DNA of 27,630 nt from Phycisphaerales bacterium UBA1926 (lineage in GTDB: Bacteria > Planctomycetota > Phycisphaerae > Phycisphaerales > UBA1924), in NCBI GenBank assembly GCA_002337215.1, contig DDFO01000045.1, positions 28,750 to 56,379 on the forward strand. The letters are read 5' to 3'. Positions 1 through 10,163 of the stretch are shown here, in pieces. The notes below the pieces were generated by a model. The model had not been told where the DNA came from. It saw nothing but the letters and a program-made list of their open reading frames with translations, and did not search any database. How positions within the stretch are numbered: the stretch's first letter is position 1; each line of letters starts with the position of its first letter. The position numbers and the translations under genes are program-made.

Positions 1-1
1 C

Positions 2-619
2 CGCCAGTGGATCGGCTGGCGCGAGTTCATCCGGGGCGTCTATTGGGTGCAGGGCGAGGACTACCCGCATCGCAACGGGCTCGACCACGAGCACGATCTC
101 CCCGAGTTTTTCTGGGACGGCGATACGGACATGAACTGCATGCGGGATTGCCTTGGGCAGGTCCGCGACCATGCGTACGCGCACCACATCCCGAGGCTGA
201 TGGTCATGGGCAACTTCGCGATGCTCGCGGGGGTGCACGCGCGGAAGGTCGCCGATTGGTACCTCGCGATGTTCGTTGATGCCGTCGATTGGGCGAGCAA
301 CCCCAACACGATCGGCATGAGCCAGCACGCCGACCACGGCGTCGTCGGCACCAAGCCCTACGCGGCGAGCGGCAAGTACATCGGACGCATGAGCAACTAC
401 TGCAAGGGCTGCCGGTACGACCCGCGCGAGAAGACGGGCGAGAGCGCGTGCCCGTTCAACACGCTGTACTGGGATTTCATGCTCAGACACGCCGATCGGT
501 TCCGCTCGAACAGGCGCATGGCGATGATGGTCAAGAACGCCGAAAAGATGAACAAAGAGACGCGCGTCGAGCTGACCACGCGGGCGACCGAGCTGCGGGA
601 GTCGTGGGGGATCGTGTAA
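2..619 (+). CDS. Fe-S cluster cryptochrome/(6-4) photolyase-related protein, C-terminal part (5' end outside window)
   Basis: The reading frame is open from base 2 and enters with RQWIGWREFIRGVYW, a motif of the C-terminal FAD-binding helical domain of photolyase-related proteins. No start codon is visible, so about 205 residues of a normally ~500-residue protein are present. A GTG at 47 only lies inside this motif and is not the start. Four cysteines fit the [4Fe-4S] pattern of the prokaryotic FeS-BCP/CryPro family (PhrB type): one Cys at bases 137-139, then CxxC 88 residues later, then a Cys 13 residues after that. The family repairs UV-induced (6-4) photoproducts or senses blue light, and binds FAD and a lumazine-type antenna. 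That function is inferred from family membership. The gene ends 22 bases before the convergent prepilin-like gene. Confidence 0.88.
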   Translation, partial: RQWIGWREFIRGVYWVQGEDYPHRNGLDHEHDLPEFFWDGDTDMNCMRDCLGQVRDHAYAHHIPRLMVMGNFAMLAGVHARKVADWYLAMFVDAVDWASNPNTIGMSQHADHGVVGTKPYAASGKYIGRMSNYCKGCRYDPREKTGESACPFNTLYWDFMLRHADRFRSNRRMAMMVKNAEKMNKETRVELTTRATELRESWGIV

Positions 620-641
620 GAAAAAACCGCGTCGCTGCCCG

Positions 642-1599
<958 letters not shown>

Positions 1600-1607
<8 letters not shown>

Positions 1608-3012
1608 CGATCGCTCCGTTGTCTGGGCCGTCGTGCGGGGCCATGCCCCGGACGGACATGATCGTGCGCACGATCGAAGCGATGTCGTCGAGGTCGGTAT
1701 CACCATCTCCATCCATATCGGTCAGCGCCCGAGCGTTCCCGAGCGGGTGTGCGCGGTTGAATCCGTCCGGGTCTGTCAGAGCCCAGATCGCGGCCGTGTC
1801 GTCCCCAGGCGCGATCACGCCGTTGCCGTCGAAGTCGCCGGGCGGGAAATAGAGATAGTCGAACTCGAGCGTGCTGGGATCAAGATCGAACACCGGGGGC
1901 AGGGTCGCCGAGCCCTCCTTGGTGAGCCAGTAGGAGTAGGCCCCGTTGAGCCCGATGTCGGCCACGGCGAGTTGGCTCGCCATCAGCGAGACCCAGCCCT
2001 CGGCGAACCCGTCGCGCAGATACTGCTGCACGCCCGGCTGGTTCACGCCGACGTCGAACCCGAGGCGGTGCCCCGGCGGGATCTCATCACCCCGCACGAT
2101 CGGCTGCTGGCCGAACCCGTTGATGCTGTGCCCCGGCGTGCCGTCGGGGATCGTGAACGACCGCCCGATCGCGAGCGGGTTGGGATCGAACCCATCGACC
2201 GGGTTGGGGAGAAACTCACCCGTCGGGTAGAACGTCTCGTAGGTCTGCCCGTCATCGCCCACGTAGGGCCCGATCTCAAACTCGACGGCCGTTTCGCCCA
2301 TGCTGAACAGGACCGAGCGATCGGCGCCCTGCGCGTCGAAGTCGATCGGCTCCGCGTTGTACTGGTCGTTCTGGAACGCCGGGGTGCCCAGACCGCTTTC
2401 GATCCAGGTCTCGGCGCTCCACTCGTTGTTGAACCGCACGCCGAACAATTCCACCGGCGCGTTGTCGCGTTCGTCGGCCCCCGGGTCGATATACCGCGGC
2501 TCGGCTGGCACGAACTCGGTCCCGACGGGGACGTTGCCGCCGAAGAAGTTGTAGATGATGATGTCGCCGCCCGCCCAGAGCGTGTTCTGCCACGCGTCGG
2601 GGCTCGCGTCGTAGAGGGCCCGCGGGCCGGAGGGGTAGGTGCAGGCGGTGAACCGCATCCGCAGGACGAGCACCCGCTGGGCATCCGCGCCGGTCGGCAC
2701 GCCCTGAGCCTCGGTGTCGAACATCGTCACCAGATTGCTCTGCCGTCCCTGGGCGGGGAACGTGCTCATCCATGCGAAGGGACGGGTGTTGCCGCTCGCC
2801 CCGATGTTGGAGTAGGTCGAGGTGTCCTTGGTCGGGGCCGTGAACGACACGGACTGGATCGGGGGCAGCCCGAAGGCCGTCGTGTCCGCGTTCGATTCCG
2901 CGGAAACGACAGGGCCCGATGCGGGCGCCCCGAGCGCGGAACCGGCGATCGCCGCCAGGAAACTCGCCCCGATGGCGCCGCGAAACACGTCCTGCATTGC
3001 ATGAATCGACAT
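1600..3012 (-). CDS. Secreted hypothetical protein with C-terminal dockerin-like Ca-binding repeats
   Basis: The protein has 470 residues. The N-terminus has a hydrophobic stretch and small-residue cleavage region around SALGAPAS, consistent with a Sec signal peptide ending near residue 30. The body is rich in Asn, Gly, Pro and aromatic residues, and I recognise no enzyme fold. Residues 392-452 hold two EF-hand-like loops, DFDGNGVIAPGDD and DMDGDGDTDLDD, the pattern of planctomycete dockerin type I domains, which bind calcium and are thought to mediate attachment to cohesin-like partners. The ATG at 3012 has GGAAGG eight bases upstream. The 3' end overlaps the prepilin-like gene by 8 bases, so the two are probably cotranscribed and may act at the same surface structure. 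The role is unknown. Confidence 0.8.
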
Positions 3013-3458
3013 CGTTGTCGCCTTCCGAAACCGCGTGAATGGATTCGTGTTCGCCCTTCACCGGGAGTGTAGATTGCCATTGAGATCGAGTCTCAATTGG
3101 AGCGGTAAAATTCTCGTTCTACGGGAATTCTTCGCTGCCGAAACCGACGCGGTTCCGCATCGCCCGGCTCGGCGCACTGAATCACCGCGTTATTCGCCGA
3201 GTCGGTCGAGTGGTTTCTCGGATCGTGTCGCGATCGGTCCCGATCTGATTCCAGTCGAGGGCGCGAGCGGTGAAGCGGTGAGGGTGCGGCACGAGACGCT
3301 CCCCGGCGACGATCGGTGTCGCGTACGGATTCGATGACGCGTGTTCGCAACATCGTAAGCACCGTCGAGGGCTGTGGTTGCACAGGATCCGCGGCCCGAT
3401 CGACGAAACGGATTGAAAAAAGCCATGTGTCCGACGCCTTGGGGCATAGGGTGTTTGC
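3013..3458. other. Intergenic region between divergent genes (446 bases)
   Basis: This region separates the minus-strand dockerin/prepilin unit from proB and should hold promoters for both. The ORFs across it give Arg/Pro/Ser-rich translations with no recognisable family and are not called. The one clear structure is a short inverted repeat at 3079-3097. I found no convincing -35/-10 pair for proB. Confidence 0.5.
3079..3097. promoter_or_regulatory. 7-bp inverted repeat (ATTGAGA-N5-TCTCAAT), possible operator
   Basis: The arms ATTGAGA and TCTCAAT are perfect and separated by five bases. The repeat lies 67 bases upstream of the start of the minus-strand dockerin-type gene. On the minus strand it contains TTGAGA, with TACACT 19 bases further on, a weak -35/-10 candidate. 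A dimeric regulator site or a hairpin is possible; neither is shown. Confidence 0.3.
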
Positions 3459-4592
3459 ATGGATCCCGAAGGACCTCTGACATGTATTGTGAAGATCGGG
3501 AGCGCTGTGCTCGCGCCGGAAGGCGGGCTCCGCCTCGATACCGTCGATCGCCTCGCGGGTGAGATCGCCGACCTGCACGCCGGCGGAGTCCGGGTGATCC
3601 TGGTCTCCTCGGGCGCGGTCGCGTGCGGCCTGCCGATCCTCGGGATCGACCGGCTTCCCGACCGGATCAGCGACCGGCAGGCGGCCGCGGCGCTCGGGCA
3701 GCCCATCGTGATCAGCGCATGGGAATCGGCGCTCCGCAGGCGGGGTCTGCACGCCGCTCAGGCGCTCCTGACCGCCGACGACATCGACTTCCGCGAGCGG
3801 TTCGTCAACGCCCAGCGCAAGCTGATGACGCTGCTGGACGTGGGGGCGATCCCGATCATCAACGAGAACGACTCGGTGTCCTACGAGGGTGTGTCGCTGG
3901 GCGATAACGACCGGCTCGGCACGCTCGTTTCCTGTCTTCTCGGGGCGGACCTGATGATCCTGCTCTCCGTTGCCGACGGGCTCCGGGAGGACCGTGGACG
4001 GGGCGGGGTGATCCCCGTAGTCGAGAATCTCAAAGACGCTGCCCGGCACGTCGGTTCGTCCAAGAGCATGGTCGGCCGGGGCGGCATGGGCGCGAAACTC
4101 GAGTCCGCGTTCACCGCGAGCGACTTGGGCACGACCGTTGTGATCGCGCGGGGGACCGAGCCGGGCGTGCTCTCGCGGATCGTCGATGGCGAAGATGTCG
4201 GGACCAGATTCCCCGCGGTTCTCGGCGGGCTGTCGGACCAGAGCCGGCGCAAGCAGTGGATCGCCCACGCGATCCGCCCGCGGGGTCGGCTCATCGTTGA
4301 CGACGGCGCGCGGTCGGCCCTCGCGGACCGCGGGGCGAGCCTGCTCCCCGGCGGTGTGCTGGGGGTCGAGGCCGAGCAGAGCGAAGGCTTCCCCGTCGGC
4401 GCAGGGGTCGAGGTCTGCGGCAAAGACGGGTTGCCCTTCGCGAGGGGGCTCGTGAATTACCGCTACGACGAGATCGGGCGGATCACGGGTGTTCGCTCGG
4501 ATGTGATCGAGGCCGTGCTGGGGTACACCCGAGGCGACGCGGTCATCCACCGCGACGATCTCGTGCTGACGTCGGGGCGACCCGGCGAGTGA
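3459..4592 (+). CDS. proB: Glutamate 5-kinase (ProB) with C-terminal PUA domain
   Basis: The 377-residue protein phosphorylates L-glutamate with ATP to gamma-glutamyl phosphate, the first step of proline synthesis, in the cytoplasm. The amino-acid kinase domain (about 1-255) shows the ATP-site start IVKIGS, VSSGAV, RQAAAALGQ, the glutamate-site INENDSVS, GDNDRLGTLVS and the late GRGGMGAKLESA and ARGTEPG motifs. A PUA domain (about 270-370) follows, as in the E. coli enzyme (367 residues). The ATG at 3459 gives the usual short lead into the first strand. No strong Shine-Dalgarno is visible. proA follows after 103 bases in the same direction. ProB is usually feedback-inhibited by proline; I see no sequence evidence for or against that here. 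Confidence 0.95.
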   Translation: MDPEGPLTCIVKIGSAVLAPEGGLRLDTVDRLAGEIADLHAGGVRVILVSSGAVACGLPILGIDRLPDRISDRQAAAALGQPIVISAWESALRRRGLHAAQALLTADDIDFRERFVNAQRKLMTLLDVGAIPIINENDSVSYEGVSLGDNDRLGTLVSCLLGADLMILLSVADGLREDRGRGGVIPVVENLKDAARHVGSSKSMVGRGGMGAKLESAFTASDLGTTVVIARGTEPGVLSRIVDGEDVGTRFPAVLGGLSDQSRRKQWIAHAIRPRGRLIVDDGARSALADRGASLLPGGVLGVEAEQSEGFPVGAGVEVCGKDGLPFARGLVNYRYDEIGRITGVRSDVIEAVLGYTRGDAVIHRDDLVLTSGRPGE

Positions 4593-4695
4593 GCCCGTGC
4601 GCGAGCCCTCGGTCGGAGAGCATGAGTTCGTGCACACGGAACGGCAGCCCCGGAACTCCGTGGAGTTCATCTTACTTGACTTGAAAGAGGACACG

Positions 4696-5982
4696 ATGAC
4701 AACAACAACGACTTCAGATGAGGCGAAAGCGAAGGGTTCGATGATCGAAGCGAGCGCTCGGGCCGCGCGCGAGGCGGGCCGGGCAGTCGCTCGGCTCAGC
4801 AGCGACACGAAGGACCGCGTGCTGCGCACGCTCGCCGACGGGATCGCTGCCCAGGCGGACCTGATCCTGGAGGCGAACGCGGCGGACGTCGAGGCCGCAC
4901 GCGAGGCGGGCGTCGGCGAGGCGAAGATCCGCCGGCTCGTGCTCACGCGTGAGAGCCTGGGCCAGCTCGCCGACGGCCTGCGGCAGATCGCGGTGATGGA
5001 CGACCCGGTCCGCAAGGTCACCCGGTCGTGGGACGTCGAGAGCGGGCTGAAGGTCGAGCGCGTGCGCACGCCGCTGGGTGTGATCGCGATGATCTACGAG
5101 GCCCGACCCGGCGTGACCGTGGACGCGTTCGCGCTGTGCTTCAAGGCGGGGAACGCCTGCCTGCTCAAGGGCGGACGCGAGGCGAACAAGAGCAACCAGG
5201 CCCTCGCGACCCTCGCGCACGCGGCGCTGCGCCAGCACGGCGCCCCTCAGACCGCGCTCACGCTCATCACGACGCGCGACCGCGATGAGATCAGGCACAT
5301 GCTCACGCTGTCGGACGACATCGACCTGGTGATCCCCCGGGGCGGCGAGAACCTGATCCGGTTTGTCCATGAGCACAGCCGGATCCCGACGGTGCAGCAC
5401 TTCGAGGGCGTGTGCCACATCTTCGTCGACGAATCGGCCGATCTGGACGATGCGGTCGATCTTGTGGCGACCGCGAAAACGAGCAACCCGGCGACGTGCA
5501 ACACCGTCGAGTGCGTGCTCGTGCACGGCGCGGTTGCCGACCGCTTTGCGCCGGCGCTCGCGGCGCGGTGCGCGGAGCTCGGCGTCGAGATCCGCGGCGA
5601 CGAGCGGTTCTGTGCGCACGCCGGCGCCGGCGTCACGCCTGCGACCGACGCGGACTGGGGGACCGAGTTTCTCGATCTCATCCTCGCCGCGCGTGTCGTT
5701 GATTCGATCGACGACGCGATCGCGCACATCGAGCGGTTCGGCTCGGACCACACCGAGTCCATCCTGACCAGGGACGACGCGAACGCCGAGCGGTTCCGCG
5801 ACGAAGTGACCAGCTCGTGCGTGATGGTGAACGCCTCGACGCGGTTCAACGACGGGTTTCAGCTGGGGCTCGGGGCCGAGATCGGGATCTCGACCAGCAA
5901 GGTCCATTGGTATGGGCCGATGGGGCTCGAGGGGCTGACGGCCGAGCGGTTCGTGGTGACCGGCAGCGGCCAGCGTCGGTAG
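4696..5982 (+). CDS. proA: Glutamate-5-semialdehyde dehydrogenase / gamma-glutamyl phosphate reductase (ProA)
   Basis: The 428-residue protein reduces gamma-glutamyl phosphate with NADPH to glutamate-5-semialdehyde, the second step of proline synthesis. It belongs to the aldehyde dehydrogenase superfamily: the catalytic cysteine is C268 in SNPATCNTVEC, with VIPRGGENLIRFV before it and GLGAEIGIST...GPMGLEGLT near the C-terminus, both family signatures. The frame is open back to a GTG at 4597. The ATG at 4696 is preferred because AAAGAGG lies just upstream and the length then matches the family (E. coli 417). A run of Thr codons directly follows the start. It most likely forms an operon with proB. 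proC, needed to complete proline synthesis, is not in the window. Confidence 0.95.
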   Translation: MTTTTTSDEAKAKGSMIEASARAAREAGRAVARLSSDTKDRVLRTLADGIAAQADLILEANAADVEAAREAGVGEAKIRRLVLTRESLGQLADGLRQIAVMDDPVRKVTRSWDVESGLKVERVRTPLGVIAMIYEARPGVTVDAFALCFKAGNACLLKGGREANKSNQALATLAHAALRQHGAPQTALTLITTRDRDEIRHMLTLSDDIDLVIPRGGENLIRFVHEHSRIPTVQHFEGVCHIFVDESADLDDAVDLVATAKTSNPATCNTVECVLVHGAVADRFAPALAARCAELGVEIRGDERFCAHAGAGVTPATDADWGTEFLDLILAARVVDSIDDAIAHIERFGSDHTESILTRDDANAERFRDEVTSSCVMVNASTRFNDGFQLGLGAEIGISTSKVHWYGPMGLEGLTAERFVVTGSGQRR

Positions 5983-6122
5983 GCGCTGCCGGCGAGCTGG
6001 CGCGGACAGGATCCGGCGCGATCGGTCGCTCGTTGGTTGGATCTCTGGATCGTGAATATCTGGCGGTCTGCTGGCAAAGCGGTGCGGCTTATCCGGTTTG
6101 GTGTTGCCGCGCGGCATAAACT

Positions 6123-6128
6123 TATATT
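6123..6128 (+). promoter_or_regulatory. Possible -10 element for gdhA
   Basis: TATATT stands out as an AT-rich patch in the GC-rich 221-base gap before gdhA, 76 bases upstream of its start. No -35 hexamer sits at standard spacing (TTGCCG is 13 bases away, TTGGTG 19 bases). This is a weak candidate for a promoter that would let gdhA be expressed apart from proBA. Confidence 0.25.
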
Positions 6129-6203
6129 GCAAGCACATCGCCCGGCCCGGCCCGGGATTCCCCCGGCAGCGGTTCGCGGCGACCGAACCCCGGAGGAACT
6201 GCG

Positions 6204-7580
<1,377 letters not shown>

Positions 7581-7586
7581 CCGAGC

Positions 7587-7604
7587 AGCCCCTCCCGCGG
7601 GGCT
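7587..7604. terminator. Hairpin between convergent gdhA and release-factor-like gene
   Basis: AGCCCC (7587-7592) pairs with GGGGCT (7599-7604) around a 6-base loop, filling the short gap between the two stop codons. No long T-run follows on either strand. It is best read as a weak bidirectional terminator. Confidence 0.45.
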
Positions 7605-8171
7605 TCACTTGAGCGGGTGCAGCCCTCGACGCTCGCGCTGGGCGTTGAGGTGGACCCACGCGGGTGGGTGTTCCTTCACGAGTTTGATGAGCTGACTCGG
7701 CGAGCACACGAGACGTGTGCTCGCCTTTTTCATATCCAGATTCTCGGCCTCGATCACGTCGAGCGCCTCTGCGAGCATCGCGGGAAAATCGCGGTGCGAC
7801 GTGCTCAGGACGATCCGGCTCTTTTTCACGCGTTCGCGCCAGCGTTCGCTGCGGCAATCGCCCGGGGGAATCCCGACGCGGTGCTCGGTCGCGAGCGCGA
7901 GCCGGAGCCTGCGGAGCGCGACGGGCTTGTTCTCGCGCACGCTGCGTCGTTCGCCCGCCTTGGCGCTGATGCCCGTGGGTTTATGGACGAGTGTGACGAC
8001 GGTCTCGACCTTGTTGCGGTGCTGGCCGCCCGGCCCGCCATCGCGGGATCGCGTCCACTCGCACTGGGCGAGCAGCGCGTCGTCGTCGAGCAGCGCGGGG
8101 TGGGGAATGCGCTCGACGGGCTCGTCGAGCTTCCGGAGCAGGCGATCGACATCGGGATCGGGGAGTGGCAT
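7605..8171 (-). CDS. Peptide chain release factor-like protein (GGQ domain only)
   Basis: The protein has 188 residues. Residues 38-85 form a class I release factor catalytic core: [17 protein letters not shown] with the GGQ at 48-50, followed by basic segments that in the family bind rRNA. The GGQ triggers peptidyl-tRNA hydrolysis in the ribosomal peptidyl transferase centre. The codon-reading domains (PxT or SPF motifs) of RF1/RF2 are absent, so stop-codon-specific termination is unlikely. ArfB, PrfH and C12orf65-like rescue factors share this minimal layout. Beyond about residue 120 the protein has a helical C-terminal region ending in basic residues, longer than ArfB (140 residues). It lies 27 bases after tsaD on the same strand and is probably cotranscribed. 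The stalled-ribosome-rescue role is inferred. Confidence 0.82.
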   Translation of the reverse strand: MPLPDPDVDRLLRKLDEPVERIPHPALLDDDALLAQCEWTRSRDGGPGGQHRNKVETVVTLVHKPTGISAKAGERRSVRENKPVALRRLRLALATEHRVGIPPGDCRSERWRERVKKSRIVLSTSHRDFPAMLAEALDVIEAENLDMKKASTRLVCSPSQLIKLVKEHPPAWVHLNAQRERRGLHPLK

Positions 8172-8198
8172 GGGTGCGATCAGGATACCGGCCGGGAC

Positions 8199-9341
8199 TC
8201 AGCAGGCCGTGGTGGGGATCGGAGCCAGCCCCAGATCGCTTGTGATGCCCTCGGCGAGCACGCGTTCGCCGAGCCCTGCGATCATGGCGCCGTTGTCGAT
8301 GCAGTACTTCATCGGGGCGAGGCGGAGGGTGATGCCGCGCCGGGCGCAGAACGTCTGGAGATCGGTGCGCAGCCGCGAGTTCGCGGACACGCCCCCGCCG
8401 ACGAGCAGGGTCGTGCAGCCGGGCTGGGTCTCGAAAGCGCGGGCGAGTTTGAGCGTGATCGCGCCGATCGCGGCTCGCTGGAAGCTCGCGGCGATGTCGC
8501 GAGCGCGGTCGTCGGTCAGCGGGGGCGGAGCGGGGGGCTGCGGCTTGCCGGGGCGGGTCGAAGCGGGCTTCCCACGAACCTCGTAGAGCACGGCGGTCTT
8601 GAGCCCACTGAACGAGAAATCGAGCGAGTCCTTCGCGAGCCTGCTGATCGGGAAATCGGCGGCGCGGTCGTCTGCGCCCTCTTGGGCGGCGAGCGCATCG
8701 ACGCGGGGACCTCCCGGGTATTCGAGCCCCAGGATGGTCGCAACCTTGTCGTAGACCTCGCCCACGGCGTCGTCGATGGTGGAGCCGAGCCGGGTGAGCC
8801 GGTGGGGGGCGTCGCAGCGATAAATCGCGGTGTGCCCCCCGCTGACGACGAGCCCGAGGGCCGGGTAGGGGTCTCTCTCTCCCTCCCGCGGGGCGAGCCC
8901 TAGCGCGCGGGGCTCGTCGTCGTGACCAGTGCCGGCCCCGTGGCGGGGCTGCTGTTCGGTTCTGGTGGGGGCGTCTATCAGGAGCGGGGCGTAGAGGTGG
9001 GCTTGCACATGATCAACCCCGACGAGCGGGATGCCTTTCGCCCAGGCGATGGACTTCGCGGCAGCGACCCCGACCAGCAGCGACCCGATCAGACCGGGGC
9101 GATGCCCCACCGCGACCGCGTCGAGATCGTCGAGGGTGATTCCCGCCGCGTTGAGAGCCCGGTCGATGACGGGGAGGATGCGTTCGACGTGCGCGCGGCC
9201 CGCGATCTCGGGGACGACCCCGCCGTACTCGGCGTGGAGATCCTCCTGGGTCGCGACCGCCGATGAGCGGACGAACCGGCCGTCCTCGACGACGGCGGCG
9301 GCGGTCTCATCACAGGATGTCTCGATACCGAGCGTGCGCAC
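8199..9341 (-). CDS. tsaD: tRNA N6-adenosine threonylcarbamoyltransferase (TsaD)
   Basis: The 380-residue protein transfers the threonylcarbamoyl group to A37 of ANN-decoding tRNAs (t6A), working with TsaB, TsaC and TsaE. It starts with MRTLGIETSCDETAAAVV, the ASKHA-fold phosphate-1 motif of the family. Metal ligands fit H111 and H115 (DHVQAH) and D349 (CIDNGAMIAG); SGGHT is at 168-171 plus one. The frame runs open to 9947, but homology begins at the GTG at 9341; the upstream part is low-complexity and antisense to nothing useful, so the GTG is chosen although no Shine-Dalgarno is visible. Compared with E. coli (337 residues) there is a loop of roughly 40 residues, about 122-162, before VVSGGHT, and a Pro-rich insert after LKTAVLYEVRG. 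tsaB, tsaC and tsaE are not here. Confidence 0.93.
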   Translation of the reverse strand: MRTLGIETSCDETAAAVVEDGRFVRSSAVATQEDLHAEYGGVVPEIAGRAHVERILPVIDRALNAAGITLDDLDAVAVGHRPGLIGSLLVGVAAAKSIAWAKGIPLVGVDHVQAHLYAPLLIDAPTRTEQQPRHGAGTGHDDEPRALGLAPREGERDPYPALGLVVSGGHTAIYRCDAPHRLTRLGSTIDDAVGEVYDKVATILGLEYPGGPRVDALAAQEGADDRAADFPISRLAKDSLDFSFSGLKTAVLYEVRGKPASTRPGKPQPPAPPPLTDDRARDIAASFQRAAIGAITLKLARAFETQPGCTTLLVGGGVSANSRLRTDLQTFCARRGITLRLAPMKYCIDNGAMIAGLGERVLAEGITSDLGLAPIPTTAC

Positions 9342-9447
9342 GATTGGGGTGGTCGTCCATGGATGGGCGGGGCGGGGCCGCGTTGGTGATCCCCGACTCC
9401 ACGCCGTGATCCGTCCCGGGGCTCGCCCCGGACTGTCGGACGGAATC

Positions 9448-9783
9448 CTACGCGATCCGCAGCGTGGGGCGATCGAAGTCCGGCTGCCCCGCAAGCGCAC
9501 CGAGCGTCGGCGCGGGACTCGGGCGATCTGTGCCGCCGACGACCCGCAGTTTGGGCTCGATCGCGGTGCCGTAACGGCCGGCGAACCGGCCTCCGAACTG
9601 ATCCGAGTCCTGGTCCCCGGACTCTTCATTCTGCGCGAAGATGTCCACGAGCAGCAGATCGAGCGCTCGGGCATGCTCGGCCGGCGTGTAGCCGCCGGCG
9701 GAGTCGGTGTGTGCGGTCGCCGCCGCGGTGTGTGCGGTGTGCCGGTCGGGTCGGTTCGTGCGTGTCTTGTTCTCGTAGCGCAT
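9448..9783 (-). CDS. Small hypothetical protein (111 residues)
   Basis: I recognise no family. The protein is hydrophilic: residues 1-30 are rich in Thr, Arg, His and Ala, residues 34-55 could form an amphipathic helix (PAEHARALDLLLVDIFAQNE), and the rest is Gly/Pro-rich. There is no signal peptide or membrane segment. The case for a real gene is translational: AGGAGG lies four bases upstream of the ATG, the best ribosome binding site in the window, and codon third positions are mostly G or C. A 7-bp inverted repeat (9796-9816) lies just upstream of that site. It precedes tsaD by 106 bases on the same strand. Confidence 0.6.
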   Translation of the reverse strand: MRYENKTRTNRPDRHTAHTAAATAHTDSAGGYTPAEHARALDLLLVDIFAQNEESGDQDSDQFGGRFAGRYGTAIEPKLRVVGGTDRPSPAPTLGALAGQPDFDRPTLRIA

Positions 9784-9795
9784 GCGGCCTCCTGA

Positions 9796-9816
9796 TTCTG
9801 CGATAAGCGCGCAGAA
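9796..9816 (-). promoter_or_regulatory. Inverted repeat in the leader of the 111-residue gene
   Basis: TTCTGCG (9796-9802) and CGCAGAA (9810-9816) are perfect arms around a 7-base spacer. On the minus strand the repeat ends three bases before AGGAGG of the 111-residue gene. It could be an mRNA hairpin affecting translation or an operator. It is too far from other genes to serve them. Confidence 0.35.
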
Positions 9817-10105
9817 ATCTCTCTCGGACTGGCGTGTTCCCGGTCGAATTTTCGCGAGGGTCGATGGACCGATCGCGCGACCGAGAAAACTCGTGAGTTG
9901 TCTGGTTCCCTTCCCTGGGAGTCTTCTTCTTCCGGCTCTCTCTCCACCGGGCTTCTCGTCCCGACGGAACTCTTAGCGGGCTTCCCCGCGATTCCTCCGT
10001 GAATATACGTGTGTATCGGTCCAAAGGCGTCATGGCTGTTCAGGAAACATGAAGCCGTGGATTGGGTTGTTCCGCGTCACCCCCGTTTGTGTGGATCGGT
10101 TCCGA

Positions 10106-10133
10106 TTGATTGGGCGGTACCATCCCTTGTATT
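10106..10133 (+). promoter_or_regulatory. Candidate sigma-70-type promoter for crcB operon
   Basis: TTGATT (10106-10111) and TGTATT (10128-10133) each match four of six consensus bases and are 16 bases apart. Transcription would begin near 10140, leaving a leader of roughly 24 bases before the crcB ATG. Confidence 0.35.
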
Positions 10134-10163
10134 GGTCTGTCTGAGCCGGGGGAATTTTCAACC

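Larger units (their letters stand above)
9784..10163. other. Intergenic region between divergent genes (380 bases)
   Basis: This region separates the 111-residue minus-strand gene from crcB. It contains the inverted repeat at 9796-9816 and a candidate crcB promoter at 10106-10133. I looked for a fluoride riboswitch upstream of crcB and did not find its conserved blocks. The ORFs through it look like noise. Confidence 0.5.

Noticed and set aside
1608..1712. N-terminal extension of the prepilin-like gene to the ATG at 1712
   Set aside because: It would lengthen the leader by 35 residues and overlap the upstream gene by over 100 bases. The GTG at 1607 has a ribosome site and gives a normal leader.
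4597..4695. N-terminal extension of proA to the GTG at 4597
   Set aside because: It adds 33 residues not seen in the family, while the ATG at 4696 has a good ribosome site.
3093..5069. A 658-codon minus-strand frame
   Set aside because: It runs antisense through proB and proA, whose motifs are unmistakable on the plus strand.
9342..9947. N-terminal extension of tsaD
   Set aside because: Homology begins exactly at MRTLGIETSC. The extension is Arg/Pro/Ser-rich and overlaps another gene's frame.
10020..10163. A fluoride riboswitch upstream of crcB
   Set aside because: The conserved GGNGAUGG start and the later blocks of the crcB motif RNA are absent from the leader.
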